Source: DASUTB01 sp036374835
Lineage (GTDB): Bacteria > Actinomycetota > Actinomycetes > Jiangellales > Jiangellaceae
Reading direction: 5' to 3'
NCBI GenBank assembly: GCA_036374835.1
Contig: DASUTB010000052.1
Location: 4,523-68,522, forward strand
Length of the DNA: 64,000 nucleotides
Shown: positions 8,612 to 16,571 of the stretch, piece after piece
Numbering within the stretch: position 1 is the first letter of the stretch
Layout: each line of letters opens with the position of its first letter
Position numbers and translations under genes: made by a program
The notes under the pieces: model-generated
Database searches by the model: none
The model's input: only the letters and a program-made list of their open reading frames with translations
What the model was told of the DNA's origin: nothing

Positions 8612-8946
8612 CGGCCACCGTCTCGCTGTTCGCGCTGGTCGGCGCACTTGTCGTCGGGCTCTATGGCGCGTCGGTGGCGTTGCGTTCGGCGCGCGCGACG
8701 CACGTCCTGCCGTATCACGCCGGGACGTTTCCGCAGCAGCACGCGGTGTCGCGCTATCACGTGCGCTGGTACGCCGTCACCGTGCTGTTCCTCGCCTTCG
8801 ACATGGAGATGGTCTTCATGTATCCGTGGGCGGTGGTCGTCGCCGAGAAGGGATTGTCGGCGGTCGTCGAGATGTTCGGCTTCCTTGCCGTCCTCGTCGT
8901 CGGTGTGCTCTACGCATGGCGGGAGGGTGCGCTGCGGTGGACGTGA
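8608..8946 (+). CDS. nuoA: NADH-quinone oxidoreductase subunit A homologue
   Basis: A 112-residue, three-helix membrane protein and the first gene of a complex-I-like operon. The family's second-helix motif FDMEMVFMYPWAVV keeps the Asp and Glu of the proton path region. The usual YECG loop motif is changed to YHAG, so the loop Cys near the quinone site is lost. The following gene overlaps it by 10 bases. Confidence 0.85.
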   Translation: MTATVSLFALVGALVVGLYGASVALRSARATHVLPYHAGTFPQQHAVSRYHVRWYAVTVLFLAFDMEMVFMYPWAVVVAEKGLSAVVEMFGFLAVLVVGVLYAWREGALRWT

Positions 8947-9893
8947 GGCGGCGACTGTCTCGTTGGGCGCTCAGCCGGCCATCGGTGCTCGTAGTCGAGG
9001 CACCGGGCGCCAGGGCGATTCGGTGGCAGGTGGAAGATGAGCTCGACCGGCGTGGCTGGACGACGGCGTCGTCCCCGGCCGGTGCGGACATCATGCTCGT
9101 CCTCGGTGAGCCGGGGCCGGATCTCGGCACCGCCGTCGACCTGGTCTGGTCCCAGGTGCCGCACCCTGGCCATCGTGCCCGGATTGCGGACGAGGGCAGG
9201 GGAGCGGTTCGCGATCTCCTCGACAAAGCCGCGGCTGCGCTCGTCGACAGGGCCGGCGAGAAGCCGGCGGGCGGAGGTGATCCGCAAGCGCAGCTCGACG
9301 GCGACGGCGACGTGGCCGGCCTGCCGATGGCCGGCACCGCGGAGGACCGGGACGGCCTGGAGCTGGACTCGCTGACCGTCACACTCGGACCGGTGCTGCC
9401 CGCCTGGCCGACCGGCCTGGTGGTTCGCGCCGCGATGCAGGGTGACGTCCTTTCCGGAGTCACAGTCAAGTGGCTCGACGGCGGGGCGACCGCGACGTCC
9501 GGCCACGAGGCGCCCGCGCGCGCCGCCGCGGCCGACCACCTGGCGCGGTTCCTCGAGGTGGCCGGATGGCCGGTCGCGGCTCGGCAGGCGCGCGGCGTGC
9601 GGTCGGACCGGCGCAACGGCGGCCGGCTTGCCAGGCGGATCCGCCGTTCGCGGGTTCTGGCGTGGTCGGTTCGCGACATCGACGGAGTCCTTGGCCGGGT
9701 GTACCGGTGGTGCGACGTGGTCGCCGGGCGGGGCGCCGCCGTAGCGCTCGAGCCGCGGCCGCGAACCAGCCTCGACGCACTGCTCGACGGCACCGAACTG
9801 GCCGCCGCCCGGTTGATCGTCGCGAGTCTCGATACCGGAACGCTGCGGGACGCCGTCGAGCTGCCGGACCGCTACGGAGCCGGCCATGGCTGA
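8937..9893 (+). CDS. NuoB/NuoD-like fusion protein lacking iron-sulfur ligands
   Basis: A 318-residue soluble protein in the position where nuoB, nuoC and nuoD normally stand. By eye, residues 5-85 follow NuoB: LSRWALSRPSV, then a region where the paired Fe-S cysteines would be but which reads PGARAIR, then SSPAGADIMLVLG and SQVPHPG. From about residue 145, LDSLTVTLGPVLPAWPTG and the MQGDV turn resemble the start of NuoD, and a later RVLAWSVRDIDGVLGRVY resembles its C-terminal helix. The whole protein has a single cysteine, so it cannot hold cluster N2. GTG 8937 overlaps nuoA and is preferred. The inferred role is a structural cap or docking piece for the membrane arm; the homology needs a profile search. 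Confidence 0.6.
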   Translation: MDVRRRLSRWALSRPSVLVVEAPGARAIRWQVEDELDRRGWTTASSPAGADIMLVLGEPGPDLGTAVDLVWSQVPHPGHRARIADEGRGAVRDLLDKAAAALVDRAGEKPAGGGDPQAQLDGDGDVAGLPMAGTAEDRDGLELDSLTVTLGPVLPAWPTGLVVRAAMQGDVLSGVTVKWLDGGATATSGHEAPARAAAADHLARFLEVAGWPVAARQARGVRSDRRNGGRLARRIRRSRVLAWSVRDIDGVLGRVYRWCDVVAGRGAAVALEPRPRTSLDALLDGTELAAARLIVASLDTGTLRDAVELPDRYGAGHG

Positions 9894-10785
9894 CGCGGCG
9901 ATCATGCTCGCGGTCGGGCTCGCCCTCGGCGGGCTGTTCGCCGTGGCCGACCAGTTGGTGACCGCCGGCCCAGGGTCCGTGGCGGAGCCGCTGCGGCGAC
10001 CGGTGCGCCTATTGCTGCAGCAACGCCGCACCACGTTGCTGCCGGACACACTGCTGTGGCGGGTGGCCTGTGTCGCCGTGCCATTGCTCGCGTTCGGCTC
10101 GCTGGCCGTCGTACCGGTCGCGGGATGGACGCTGCTATCCACCACGGCCGATCTTGTGTGGTTCAACACTATGGAGGTGTTGTTGTGGGCCGCGGTGTGG
10201 CTCGCCGGATGGGGGCCGAACGCCGTGTTCTCGCTGGTGGGCGGCTACCGCTTCCTCGCCCAAGGGCTCGCCTACGAGCTGCCGCTGATGTTCGCGATCA
10301 TCACCGCCGGCCTGGCCGCCGGGTCGTTGCGGGCCATCGATGTCGTCACCGCGCAGGCGGAGCTCTGGTTCGTCGTGACCATGCCGGTGGCGTTCGTCCT
10401 GTTCCTGGTCGGCGTGGCGGCGTTCGCCTTCTGGGGGCCGTTCGCCGCACCGGCAGGCTGCGACATCGCCGGCGGGGCGACGTCGGAGCTGTCCGGTGTC
10501 GAGCGGTTGCTCGTCGATGGGGGACGGGCCGTGTTCCTCGGGGCCGGGTCCGCGATGGCCGTTGCGCTGTTCCTCGGCGGCGGCGAAGGGCCGTGGCTGC
10601 CGGGTGCGGCCTGGTTCGCGCTCAAGACGCTGCTGGTCATCGGCACGCTCGTCGTCGCCGGCCGGAGTATCCCGGTGATCCGGCCGGACCGGTTCGTCGA
10701 ACTCGCCTGGGTCGTGCTGATTCCGGTCGCCCTGCTGCAGACCTTGTTCGTCGCGCTGCTCGTCCTGGCCGGCGGCTACGGCTGA
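9886..10785 (+). CDS. nuoH: NADH-quinone oxidoreductase subunit H homologue
   Basis: A 299-residue protein with about eight membrane helices. GGYRFLAQGLAYELPL matches the family's strongest motif and keeps its Glu. The third cytoplasmic loop, which in true NuoH is rich in acidic residues and lines the quinone site (DLPEAEAELV-like, then EYSG), reads FAAPAGCDIAGGATSELSG, so several acidic residues are missing. This suggests the quinone chemistry has been lost or changed while the fold remains. The gene overlaps the upstream NuoB/D-like gene by 8 bases. Confidence 0.82.
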   Translation: MADAAIMLAVGLALGGLFAVADQLVTAGPGSVAEPLRRPVRLLLQQRRTTLLPDTLLWRVACVAVPLLAFGSLAVVPVAGWTLLSTTADLVWFNTMEVLLWAAVWLAGWGPNAVFSLVGGYRFLAQGLAYELPLMFAIITAGLAAGSLRAIDVVTAQAELWFVVTMPVAFVLFLVGVAAFAFWGPFAAPAGCDIAGGATSELSGVERLLVDGGRAVFLGAGSAMAVALFLGGGEGPWLPGAAWFALKTLLVIGTLVVAGRSIPVIRPDRFVELAWVVLIPVALLQTLFVALLVLAGGYG

Positions 10786-10802
10786 ACGTGGAGGTGAGTT
10801 CG

Positions 10803-11360
10803 TTGAGCGAAGTCGTCCTGATCGGGCTGGGCGTGGTGGCCGTCGCGACGGGCATCGCGGTCTTCGTGGTCGACTCCATGGCCCGGGCCACCTATGCGTT
10901 GCTGGCCTCGTTCCTGGCCGTCGCCGCCATGGTGCTCGCGCTCGAACTCGTCTTCCTGGCGCTGATCACCGCGCTGATGATGGTCATGGAGATGGCCATC
11001 ATGGCGGTGTTCATGGTCATGTTCATGATGAACCCCGGTGGCCTGATGCCGATGAGCATGATGCACAACACCCGGGGCGCGGCCGCCGCAGGTATCGCCG
11101 TCTTCGTCCTGCTGACCGCCGGCATCTGGCTCGTCGACTGGCCGGCCGCGGCCGGGCCGCTCGCCGTCGACCCCACGCACCAGCTGGGTGAGGCGATCAT
11201 GGGCAGCCACATGCTGGTGATGATCGTGGTGGGGCTCGGGCTGTTCGCGACGATCATCGGCGGCACGGTCCTTGCCACCCACCGCGGCCGCTACGACCGG
11301 TTCGGGCCCGATCTCGATCGCGCTCCGAACGACCCGATTCCCGGAGGACTGCCCCGATGA
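10803..11360 (+). CDS. nuoJ: NADH-quinone oxidoreductase subunit J homologue, Met-rich helix
   Basis: A 185-residue, five-helix membrane protein. I place the start at TTG 10803 because GGAGGTGA lies eight bases upstream; GTG 10788 and 10794 overlap that site. The third helix, whose pi-bulge is central to coupling in complex I, is extremely methionine-rich: 13 Met within 32 residues from ALMMVMEMAIM to MPMSMMH. The usual invariant QVLVYVGA motif appears as TALMMVMEMA. The last codons overlap nuoK as ATGA. Confidence 0.82.
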   Translation: MSEVVLIGLGVVAVATGIAVFVVDSMARATYALLASFLAVAAMVLALELVFLALITALMMVMEMAIMAVFMVMFMMNPGGLMPMSMMHNTRGAAAAGIAVFVLLTAGIWLVDWPAAAGPLAVDPTHQLGEAIMGSHMLVMIVVGLGLFATIIGGTVLATHRGRYDRFGPDLDRAPNDPIPGGLPR

Positions 11361-11662
11361 TGCTGCAAATCGTGCTCACCGTCGCCGCCGCCCTCGTCGG
11401 GGTAGGGCTGTTCGGCGCCCTCTCCCAGCAGTCGATCGTCATGGTGATGATGGGTCTCGAGCTCGCCCTCAACGGTGTGCTCCTCGGCGGCGCCGCGGCC
11501 TGGTACTTCCTGCACCCATCGGTGGCCGACGCGCAGGTGCTCGTCATCGTGCTGCTCGTCGTGATGGCGGTGGAGATGGCGATGGGATTCGCGGCGACGA
11601 TCGCGATCTATCGGGCGCGCCAGGTCGACACGATCGACATGGCCGACGAGCTGAGCGGCTGA
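11357..11662 (+). CDS. nuoK: NADH-quinone oxidoreductase subunit K homologue
   Basis: A 101-residue, three-helix protein. Both membrane glutamates needed for proton movement are kept: one in MMGLELALNGV and one in VMAVEMAMGFA. Length matches the family (about 100). It overlaps nuoJ by four bases and nuoL by one base (TGATG), so translation is coupled. Confidence 0.88.
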   Translation: MMLQIVLTVAAALVGVGLFGALSQQSIVMVMMGLELALNGVLLGGAAAWYFLHPSVADAQVLVIVLLVVMAVEMAMGFAATIAIYRARQVDTIDMADELSG

Positions 11663-13617
11663 TGGAGGTGCCGGACCCGAACACCAGTGCGGCCGGCATC
11701 GTGCTGGCCGCTCTCGTTGCGTTCCCCGCCGCATCGGGCGGGGCGCTGCTGGTGGCCGGGCGGCGGGCGGACCGCTTCGCCGGGTTCGTGTCCGTCGCCG
11801 TCGCCGTCGCAGCGTGCGGGCTCGCGGCCGTTGTGGCGACCGGGCGCCCGGTCCTCTCGTTGCCGTTCATGGCAGCGGTGGACGGCGGCAGCCTGAGCCT
11901 GGCCGTCGACGGCATCTCCGCGGTACTGGTCGTGATGGTGACGGTCGTGACGCTCGCCGTTGTCGTGTTCGCGGCGGCCGACCTGCCCGCGGACGCCGCT
12001 CGTGCCCGGTTCTTCGGCTACATCCTCGTGTTCCTCGCGGCGATGCTGCTGACCGTCACCGCCTCCACCGTGCCTGCGCTGCTCATCGGGTGGGAAGTGA
12101 TGGGGGCGATGTCGTACGCGCTCATCGGGTACTTCTGGCACGTCCGGGGCAAGATCTCAGCGGGGACGACCGCGTTCGTCACCACCCGGACCGCAGATCT
12201 CGGAATGTACGTCGCCGCCGGCGCGGTGCTCGCCGGCGCGGGCACCCTCGACCTTTCCGGCCTGGCTGCGCTGAGTGGCGGGTGGGCCGACGTGGCCGCG
12301 GCCGGACTCTTCATCGCCGCGCTCGGCAAGTCTGCTCAGCTGCCGTTCTCCGCGTGGCTGTCCGCCGCCATGGAAGGCCCCAGCCCGGTCAGTGCGCTGC
12401 TGCACTCGGCGACCATGGTGGCTGCCGGTGGTTATCTGCTGATTCGCACGATGCCGGTGCTGGAGAGCACCGGGTGGGCCATCCACGCCGCCGCGTGGTT
12501 CGGGGTGATCACCGCGCTGGTTCTCGGCGCGATCGCCTGCGCACACCCTGACCTCAAGCAGGCGCTCGCCGCCAGTACGGCGGCCCAGCTGGGCTTCGTG
12601 GTGCTCGCGGCCGGCGTCGGGGCCAGCGCCGGCGGCATCGACCATCTCGTGGGACATGCCGGGGTCAAGGCCGGACTGTTCGTGGCGGTGGGTGCATGGC
12701 TCACCGCGCTCGGTGCCACGCGGGCCGCAGGGTTGCGCGGAGCCGGGCGGCGATACCCGGCCATGGGCGCGGCCGCCGCCGCAGGCTGCCTGGTCCTCGG
12801 CGGTATACCCCCGCTCGGACTGTGGGCGACCAAGGACGAAATCCTCGCCGCGACGCACGGCCCGGCACTGCTCACGGCCGGGCTGGCCGCCTCGGCGCTG
12901 GCCGCGGTCTACGCCGGCCGGATTCTGGCGACGGTGCTAGGCGGACGGGCACCCGCTCACGAACTGGACGCCGAAGAACACGGCACCCGGCGAGTACCGG
13001 CTGTGGCCACCGCCGTCGCCGCGATTCTGGCCCTGGCCTCGGCGGGCATGGGCGCACTCGCGCTACCGCCGGTGGCGCACTCCGTCAAGGAGTTGCTCGG
13101 TGCCACCGGCGAACCGGCGCCGAGCCTGAGCAGCATGATCGTGACCGGTGGCATCGCGACCGTGCTATTCGTGTCGACGGTGGTCTGGCGGCGTACCGTC
13201 ATGCGGCTGGCCGACACGCCGCTTAGCGAATGGCTGGGCTTGCCGCGGCTGCTCTCGGCTCGCCCCGTCCTCGCCGCCGCACGTTTCGCCGCACACGCCG
13301 ACGATCACGTCCTGGACCGGGCCGTGTGGGGCGTTGCGTTCGGAGCGCGACGGCTGGCGGCGATGGTCGCCCGGAGCGACGACGGAGGAATCGACCGTGC
13401 CGTGTGGGCGGTCGCGTCGGGAGCGCGTCGGTCTGCGGGCGTGGCCGCGCGCAGTGACGATGAGGGCATCGACCGGGCTGTGCTGTCCATCGCGGCTGGA
13501 GTACGGCGACTCGGGCGGGCGGCACGCCGGCCGCAGACCGGACTCCTGCACCAGTACTTCATCCTTGCCGCCAGTGGCCTGGCGGTCTTGCTCGCGCTGC
13601 TTGTGGTGGTGGGGTGA
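11662..13617 (+). CDS. nuoL: NADH-quinone oxidoreductase subunit L homologue with tandem repeats in the lateral-helix region
   Basis: A 651-residue antiporter-like pump subunit. Key residues are present: Glu in LLIGWEVMGAMSYALIGY, Lys in LGKSAQLPFSAWLSAAMEG and Lys in HAGVKAGLF. The C-terminal part, where the long lateral helix HL clamps the other pumps, carries three tandem 26-residue repeats (13300-13377, 13378-13455, 13456-13533), each with DRAV and an ARRL or VRRL core. They lead into the usual QTGLLHQYF before the last helix. ATG 11662 overlaps the nuoK stop and is preferred to in-frame upstream starts. Confidence 0.88.
   Translation: MEVPDPNTSAAGIVLAALVAFPAASGGALLVAGRRADRFAGFVSVAVAVAACGLAAVVATGRPVLSLPFMAAVDGGSLSLAVDGISAVLVVMVTVVTLAVVVFAAADLPADAARARFFGYILVFLAAMLLTVTASTVPALLIGWEVMGAMSYALIGYFWHVRGKISAGTTAFVTTRTADLGMYVAAGAVLAGAGTLDLSGLAALSGGWADVAAAGLFIAALGKSAQLPFSAWLSAAMEGPSPVSALLHSATMVAAGGYLLIRTMPVLESTGWAIHAAAWFGVITALVLGAIACAHPDLKQALAASTAAQLGFVVLAAGVGASAGGIDHLVGHAGVKAGLFVAVGAWLTALGATRAAGLRGAGRRYPAMGAAAAAGCLVLGGIPPLGLWATKDEILAATHGPALLTAGLAASALAAVYAGRILATVLGGRAPAHELDAEEHGTRRVPAVATAVAAILALASAGMGALALPPVAHSVKELLGATGEPAPSLSSMIVTGGIATVLFVSTVVWRRTVMRLADTPLSEWLGLPRLLSARPVLAAARFAAHADDHVLDRAVWGVAFGARRLAAMVARSDDGGIDRAVWAVASGARRSAGVAARSDDEGIDRAVLSIAAGVRRLGRAARRPQTGLLHQYFILAASGLAVLLALLVVVG
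13300..13533 (+). repeat. Three tandem 78-base (26-codon) repeats in nuoL
   Basis: Units begin DDHVLDRAV, DDGGIDRAV and DDEGIDRAV. Each ends in a run of basic residues about every fourth position, the pattern of an amphipathic helix. The protein repeat is much clearer than the DNA repeat, so the duplication is not recent. Confidence 0.8.
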
Positions 13618-13621
13618 TCCC

Positions 13622-15142
13622 GTGTACCTGACCGTCGTGATCATGCTGCCGCTGCTTGTCGCCGTACTGCTGCTGGCGTTGCCCCGGCTTCCGGAGCGAG
13701 CCGCAATGGGCATCTGGGTGGCGACGACGGCCGCCGAGGTGGCGCTCGTCGGCTGGATGTGGTGGCGCTTCGCCGCCGAGCCGTCCGGGTCGTACGGAAC
13801 CGAGTTCGGCTACGAGGCGAAGGTGTCGTGGATCCCCACGGTCGAGGCCGGCTATCACGTCGGTGTCGACGGCATCTCGCTACCGCTGCTCGCCATGACG
13901 GCCGTGCTCTTCCTCGTGTGCGCCGTGTGGTCGCTGGCCGAACGGCGCCGGCCACGCACCTACGCCGCCCTGTTCCTGTTCCTCCAGACGGCGTGCATGG
14001 GCGCGTTCGCCGCGCTGGATCTGATCTTGTTCTTCGTCTTCTTCGATCTGACCCTCGTCGGCATGTACTTCGTCATCGCCGGCTGGGGCCATGGTGATCG
14101 CCGGCGCAGCGCACTGAAGTTCTTCATCTACACGTTCGTCGGCTCGCTCGCGCTGCTTGTGGGTTTTATCGGGCTGTTCCTCGGAGGCGACGAGCGCACC
14201 TTCGACATGGTCTCGCTCACTGCCGAGCCGCCGCTTCGCGACTCGCCGGTGGCGGCCGGGCTCGTCCTGCTGGCGATCGGTCTCGGGCTGGCGATCAAGA
14301 CGCCGACGTTCCCGTTCCACACCTGGCTGCCCGACGCACATACCGACGCTCCTGCTCCGGGCTCGGCCATCCTCGCCGGCGTCCTGCTCAAGCTCGGCAC
14401 CTACGGCTTCGTGCGGATTGCGATGCCGATGTTGCCGGACGCGTGGCAGCGGTGGGCGGCCGTTGTGGTGGTGGTCGGTGTGGTGAGCGCGATCTGGGGC
14501 GCACTCGTCGCGTTCGCCCAGCAGGACGCCAAACGCATGGTCGCTTACACGTCGGTGAACCACATGGGCTACGTCCTGCTCGCGCTCGGCGCCGCCGGGC
14601 TCGCCGGCCAGGCCGACGCCGAAGCACGGGGTGTGGCCACGGTCGGCGCGGTCGTGCAGATGGTCAGCCACGGACTGCTGACAGGTGCGCTGTTCCTGCT
14701 CATGGGCGTGCTATGGGCGCGTGGCGGGACGTATGCGTTCGGCCGTTGGGGTGGGCTGGCAGGGCCGGCACCGGTGTTCGCCGCATGCTTCGGAGTCGCG
14801 GCCTTCGGTTCACTGGGCCTGCCGGGGCTCTCCGGTTTCATCGGCGAGTTCCAGATCTTCGCCGGTTCGTTGCAGGCGGCACCGGTGGCCGTCGTCATCG
14901 CCGCGACCGGCATCGTGATCACCGCCGGGCTTTTCCTGACCGCGATCCGGCGGCTGCTCACCGGCGACACGGTCGCTCCCACGCCGGCGAAGTCGTGGGG
15001 CCTGAACGATATGGGTGCCCGTGAGGTTGCCGCGGTAGCGCCGCTGCTCGCGCTGTCCCTGCTGATCGGCGTGGCGCCACGCGTACTGCTGGACGTGATC
15101 GAGCCCGCAGCGACGACGCTCGCAGCGCTGATCGGCGGATGA
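13622..15142 (+). CDS. nuoM: NADH-quinone oxidoreductase subunit M homologue
   Basis: A 506-residue antiporter-like subunit starting at GTG 13622 after GGGGTGAT. The motif KTPTFPFHTWLPDAHTDAP is kept almost perfectly, and LSGFIGEFQIF keeps the distal Glu. The helix-5 glutamate usually found in FFEAxLIPMYF reads FFDLTLVGMYF, an Asp for Glu exchange that still could carry a proton. Overlaps nuoN by four bases (ATGA). Confidence 0.88.
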   Translation: MYLTVVIMLPLLVAVLLLALPRLPERAAMGIWVATTAAEVALVGWMWWRFAAEPSGSYGTEFGYEAKVSWIPTVEAGYHVGVDGISLPLLAMTAVLFLVCAVWSLAERRRPRTYAALFLFLQTACMGAFAALDLILFFVFFDLTLVGMYFVIAGWGHGDRRRSALKFFIYTFVGSLALLVGFIGLFLGGDERTFDMVSLTAEPPLRDSPVAAGLVLLAIGLGLAIKTPTFPFHTWLPDAHTDAPAPGSAILAGVLLKLGTYGFVRIAMPMLPDAWQRWAAVVVVVGVVSAIWGALVAFAQQDAKRMVAYTSVNHMGYVLLALGAAGLAGQADAEARGVATVGAVVQMVSHGLLTGALFLLMGVLWARGGTYAFGRWGGLAGPAPVFAACFGVAAFGSLGLPGLSGFIGEFQIFAGSLQAAPVAVVIAATGIVITAGLFLTAIRRLLTGDTVAPTPAKSWGLNDMGAREVAAVAPLLALSLLIGVAPRVLLDVIEPAATTLAALIGG

Positions 15143-16566
15143 GCGGCATGGGGAACCCGCTCGAGCTGCTGCCAGAGATGCTGCTGCTCACCGGGGCCGT
15201 CGGCGGGTTGCTGCTCGGCATGTGGACCCCGCAGCGTCGACAGGGCCGGGTCGCTGTGGTCGCCGTGCTGCTCTGCCTGGCCAGTGCAGCGCTGTCCGCC
15301 GCGGCCCTGGCCGGGCCGGACGTGGAGGTGTTCCACGGCACCTGGCTGGTCGACACGATCACCGGAGTGGTGCGGGTCGTGGTGGCGCTCGGCGCCGCCG
15401 TCGCCGTCCTGCTGTGCCGGTCATCACTGAAGGGCCGGCCGCGCGAGACCGAGGCCTACGTGCTGGTTCTGCTCGCCGCCATCGGTTCGATCACCTTGGC
15501 CGCCAGCGGCGACGTGCTCGTGCTGATGGCCGCGTACCTGCTGGCCAGCATTCCGCTCTACGCGCTCGTGGGGATGCAGAAGGACTCGCGCGGCGTCGAG
15601 GCGACGCTGAAGTACTTCCTCATGGGCGCCTTCGTCGGGATTGTGATGCTGCTCGGCATAACGGCGTTGGTGCTGGGCGTCGGACGGAGCCGGTACGACG
15701 TCCTGGCTGCTGTGCTGCCCGACCAGCCGACGCCGATCGTGGCCGTCGGCGTGCTGGGCGTGCTGGCCGGGCTCGCGTTCAAGGCCGGCGCCGTCCCGCT
15801 GCACTTCTGGGTGCCTGATGTCACGGCCGGCACGACCCCGGCAATTGCCGCGTTCATCACGACGATTCCGAAGATCGGCGCCCTCGCGGCGGTGTTCCGG
15901 CTGATGGACGGACCGTTCGCCGATGTCCCGCTCGACGTGCCGCTCGTTGTCGCGGTGATCGCCACGGCCAGCATGACGCTGGGAAACCTGGCCGCCTTCG
16001 CGCAGGACGAGGTGCTGCGCCTGCTCGCCTACTCGACCATCAGCCAGGTCGGTTATGTGCTCATGGTGGTCGCCGTCGCGGACCGGACCGACCTGGCGCT
16101 TCCAGCGCTGGCGATCTACCTGGCGGCGTATACGGTCGCGAACATCGGCGCGTTCGCCGCCGCCGCGGCCGCACCGGAAGCGCGCACGATCGCGGAATGG
16201 TCCGCGGCGGCCGGTCACCGCCGGTGGCTCGTGCTGAGCCTGGTGATCTGCCTGCTCGGTCTGGTCGGCACGCCGCCGACGGCCGTGTTCGTCGGCAAGC
16301 TCGCGGCTTTCCTCGCGGCCGCGGACGGCGGCCTGGCCTGGCTGGTCGTGGTCGCCGCGGTGAACACGGTCGCCAGCCTCTTCTACTACCTGCGGTGGAT
16401 CGTCCCTGCTTTCGGCGGCGTCGGCGGGGGAGCCGCGGGCTCGGCGGCATCAGGCGGCCCCGGCGCCGTCCTGCGGCTGCCGGTGGTCGTCGTTCACGGT
16501 GCCGCGGCCGGATCCATCGTGCTCGGCGTGGCGGCCGGTTGGTACGTCGCTGGGATCGTCGGCTGA
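15139..16566 (+). CDS. nuoN: NADH-quinone oxidoreductase subunit N homologue
   Basis: A 475-residue antiporter-like subunit and the last gene of the operon. FKAGAVPLHFWVPDV and ITTIPKIGALAA keep the channel lysines, and LVGTPPTAVFVGKLAAF matches the distal motif. In the helix-5 motif usually read as LELLSIPLY the text is YLLASIPLY, so the expected Glu appears to be replaced by a neutral residue. It ends five bases before the converging Fpg/Nei-like gene. Confidence 0.85.
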   Translation: MSGMGNPLELLPEMLLLTGAVGGLLLGMWTPQRRQGRVAVVAVLLCLASAALSAAALAGPDVEVFHGTWLVDTITGVVRVVVALGAAVAVLLCRSSLKGRPRETEAYVLVLLAAIGSITLAASGDVLVLMAAYLLASIPLYALVGMQKDSRGVEATLKYFLMGAFVGIVMLLGITALVLGVGRSRYDVLAAVLPDQPTPIVAVGVLGVLAGLAFKAGAVPLHFWVPDVTAGTTPAIAAFITTIPKIGALAAVFRLMDGPFADVPLDVPLVVAVIATASMTLGNLAAFAQDEVLRLLAYSTISQVGYVLMVVAVADRTDLALPALAIYLAAYTVANIGAFAAAAAAPEARTIAEWSAAAGHRRWLVLSLVICLLGLVGTPPTAVFVGKLAAFLAAADGGLAWLVVVAAVNTVASLFYYLRWIVPAFGGVGGGAAGSAASGGPGAVLRLPVVVVHGAAAGSIVLGVAAGWYVAGIVG

Positions 16567-16571
16567 AGGCC

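Noticed and set aside
13300..13533. CRISPR-like or transposon repeat
   Set aside because: The repeat is in frame, protein-level and without spacers; it is part of nuoL.
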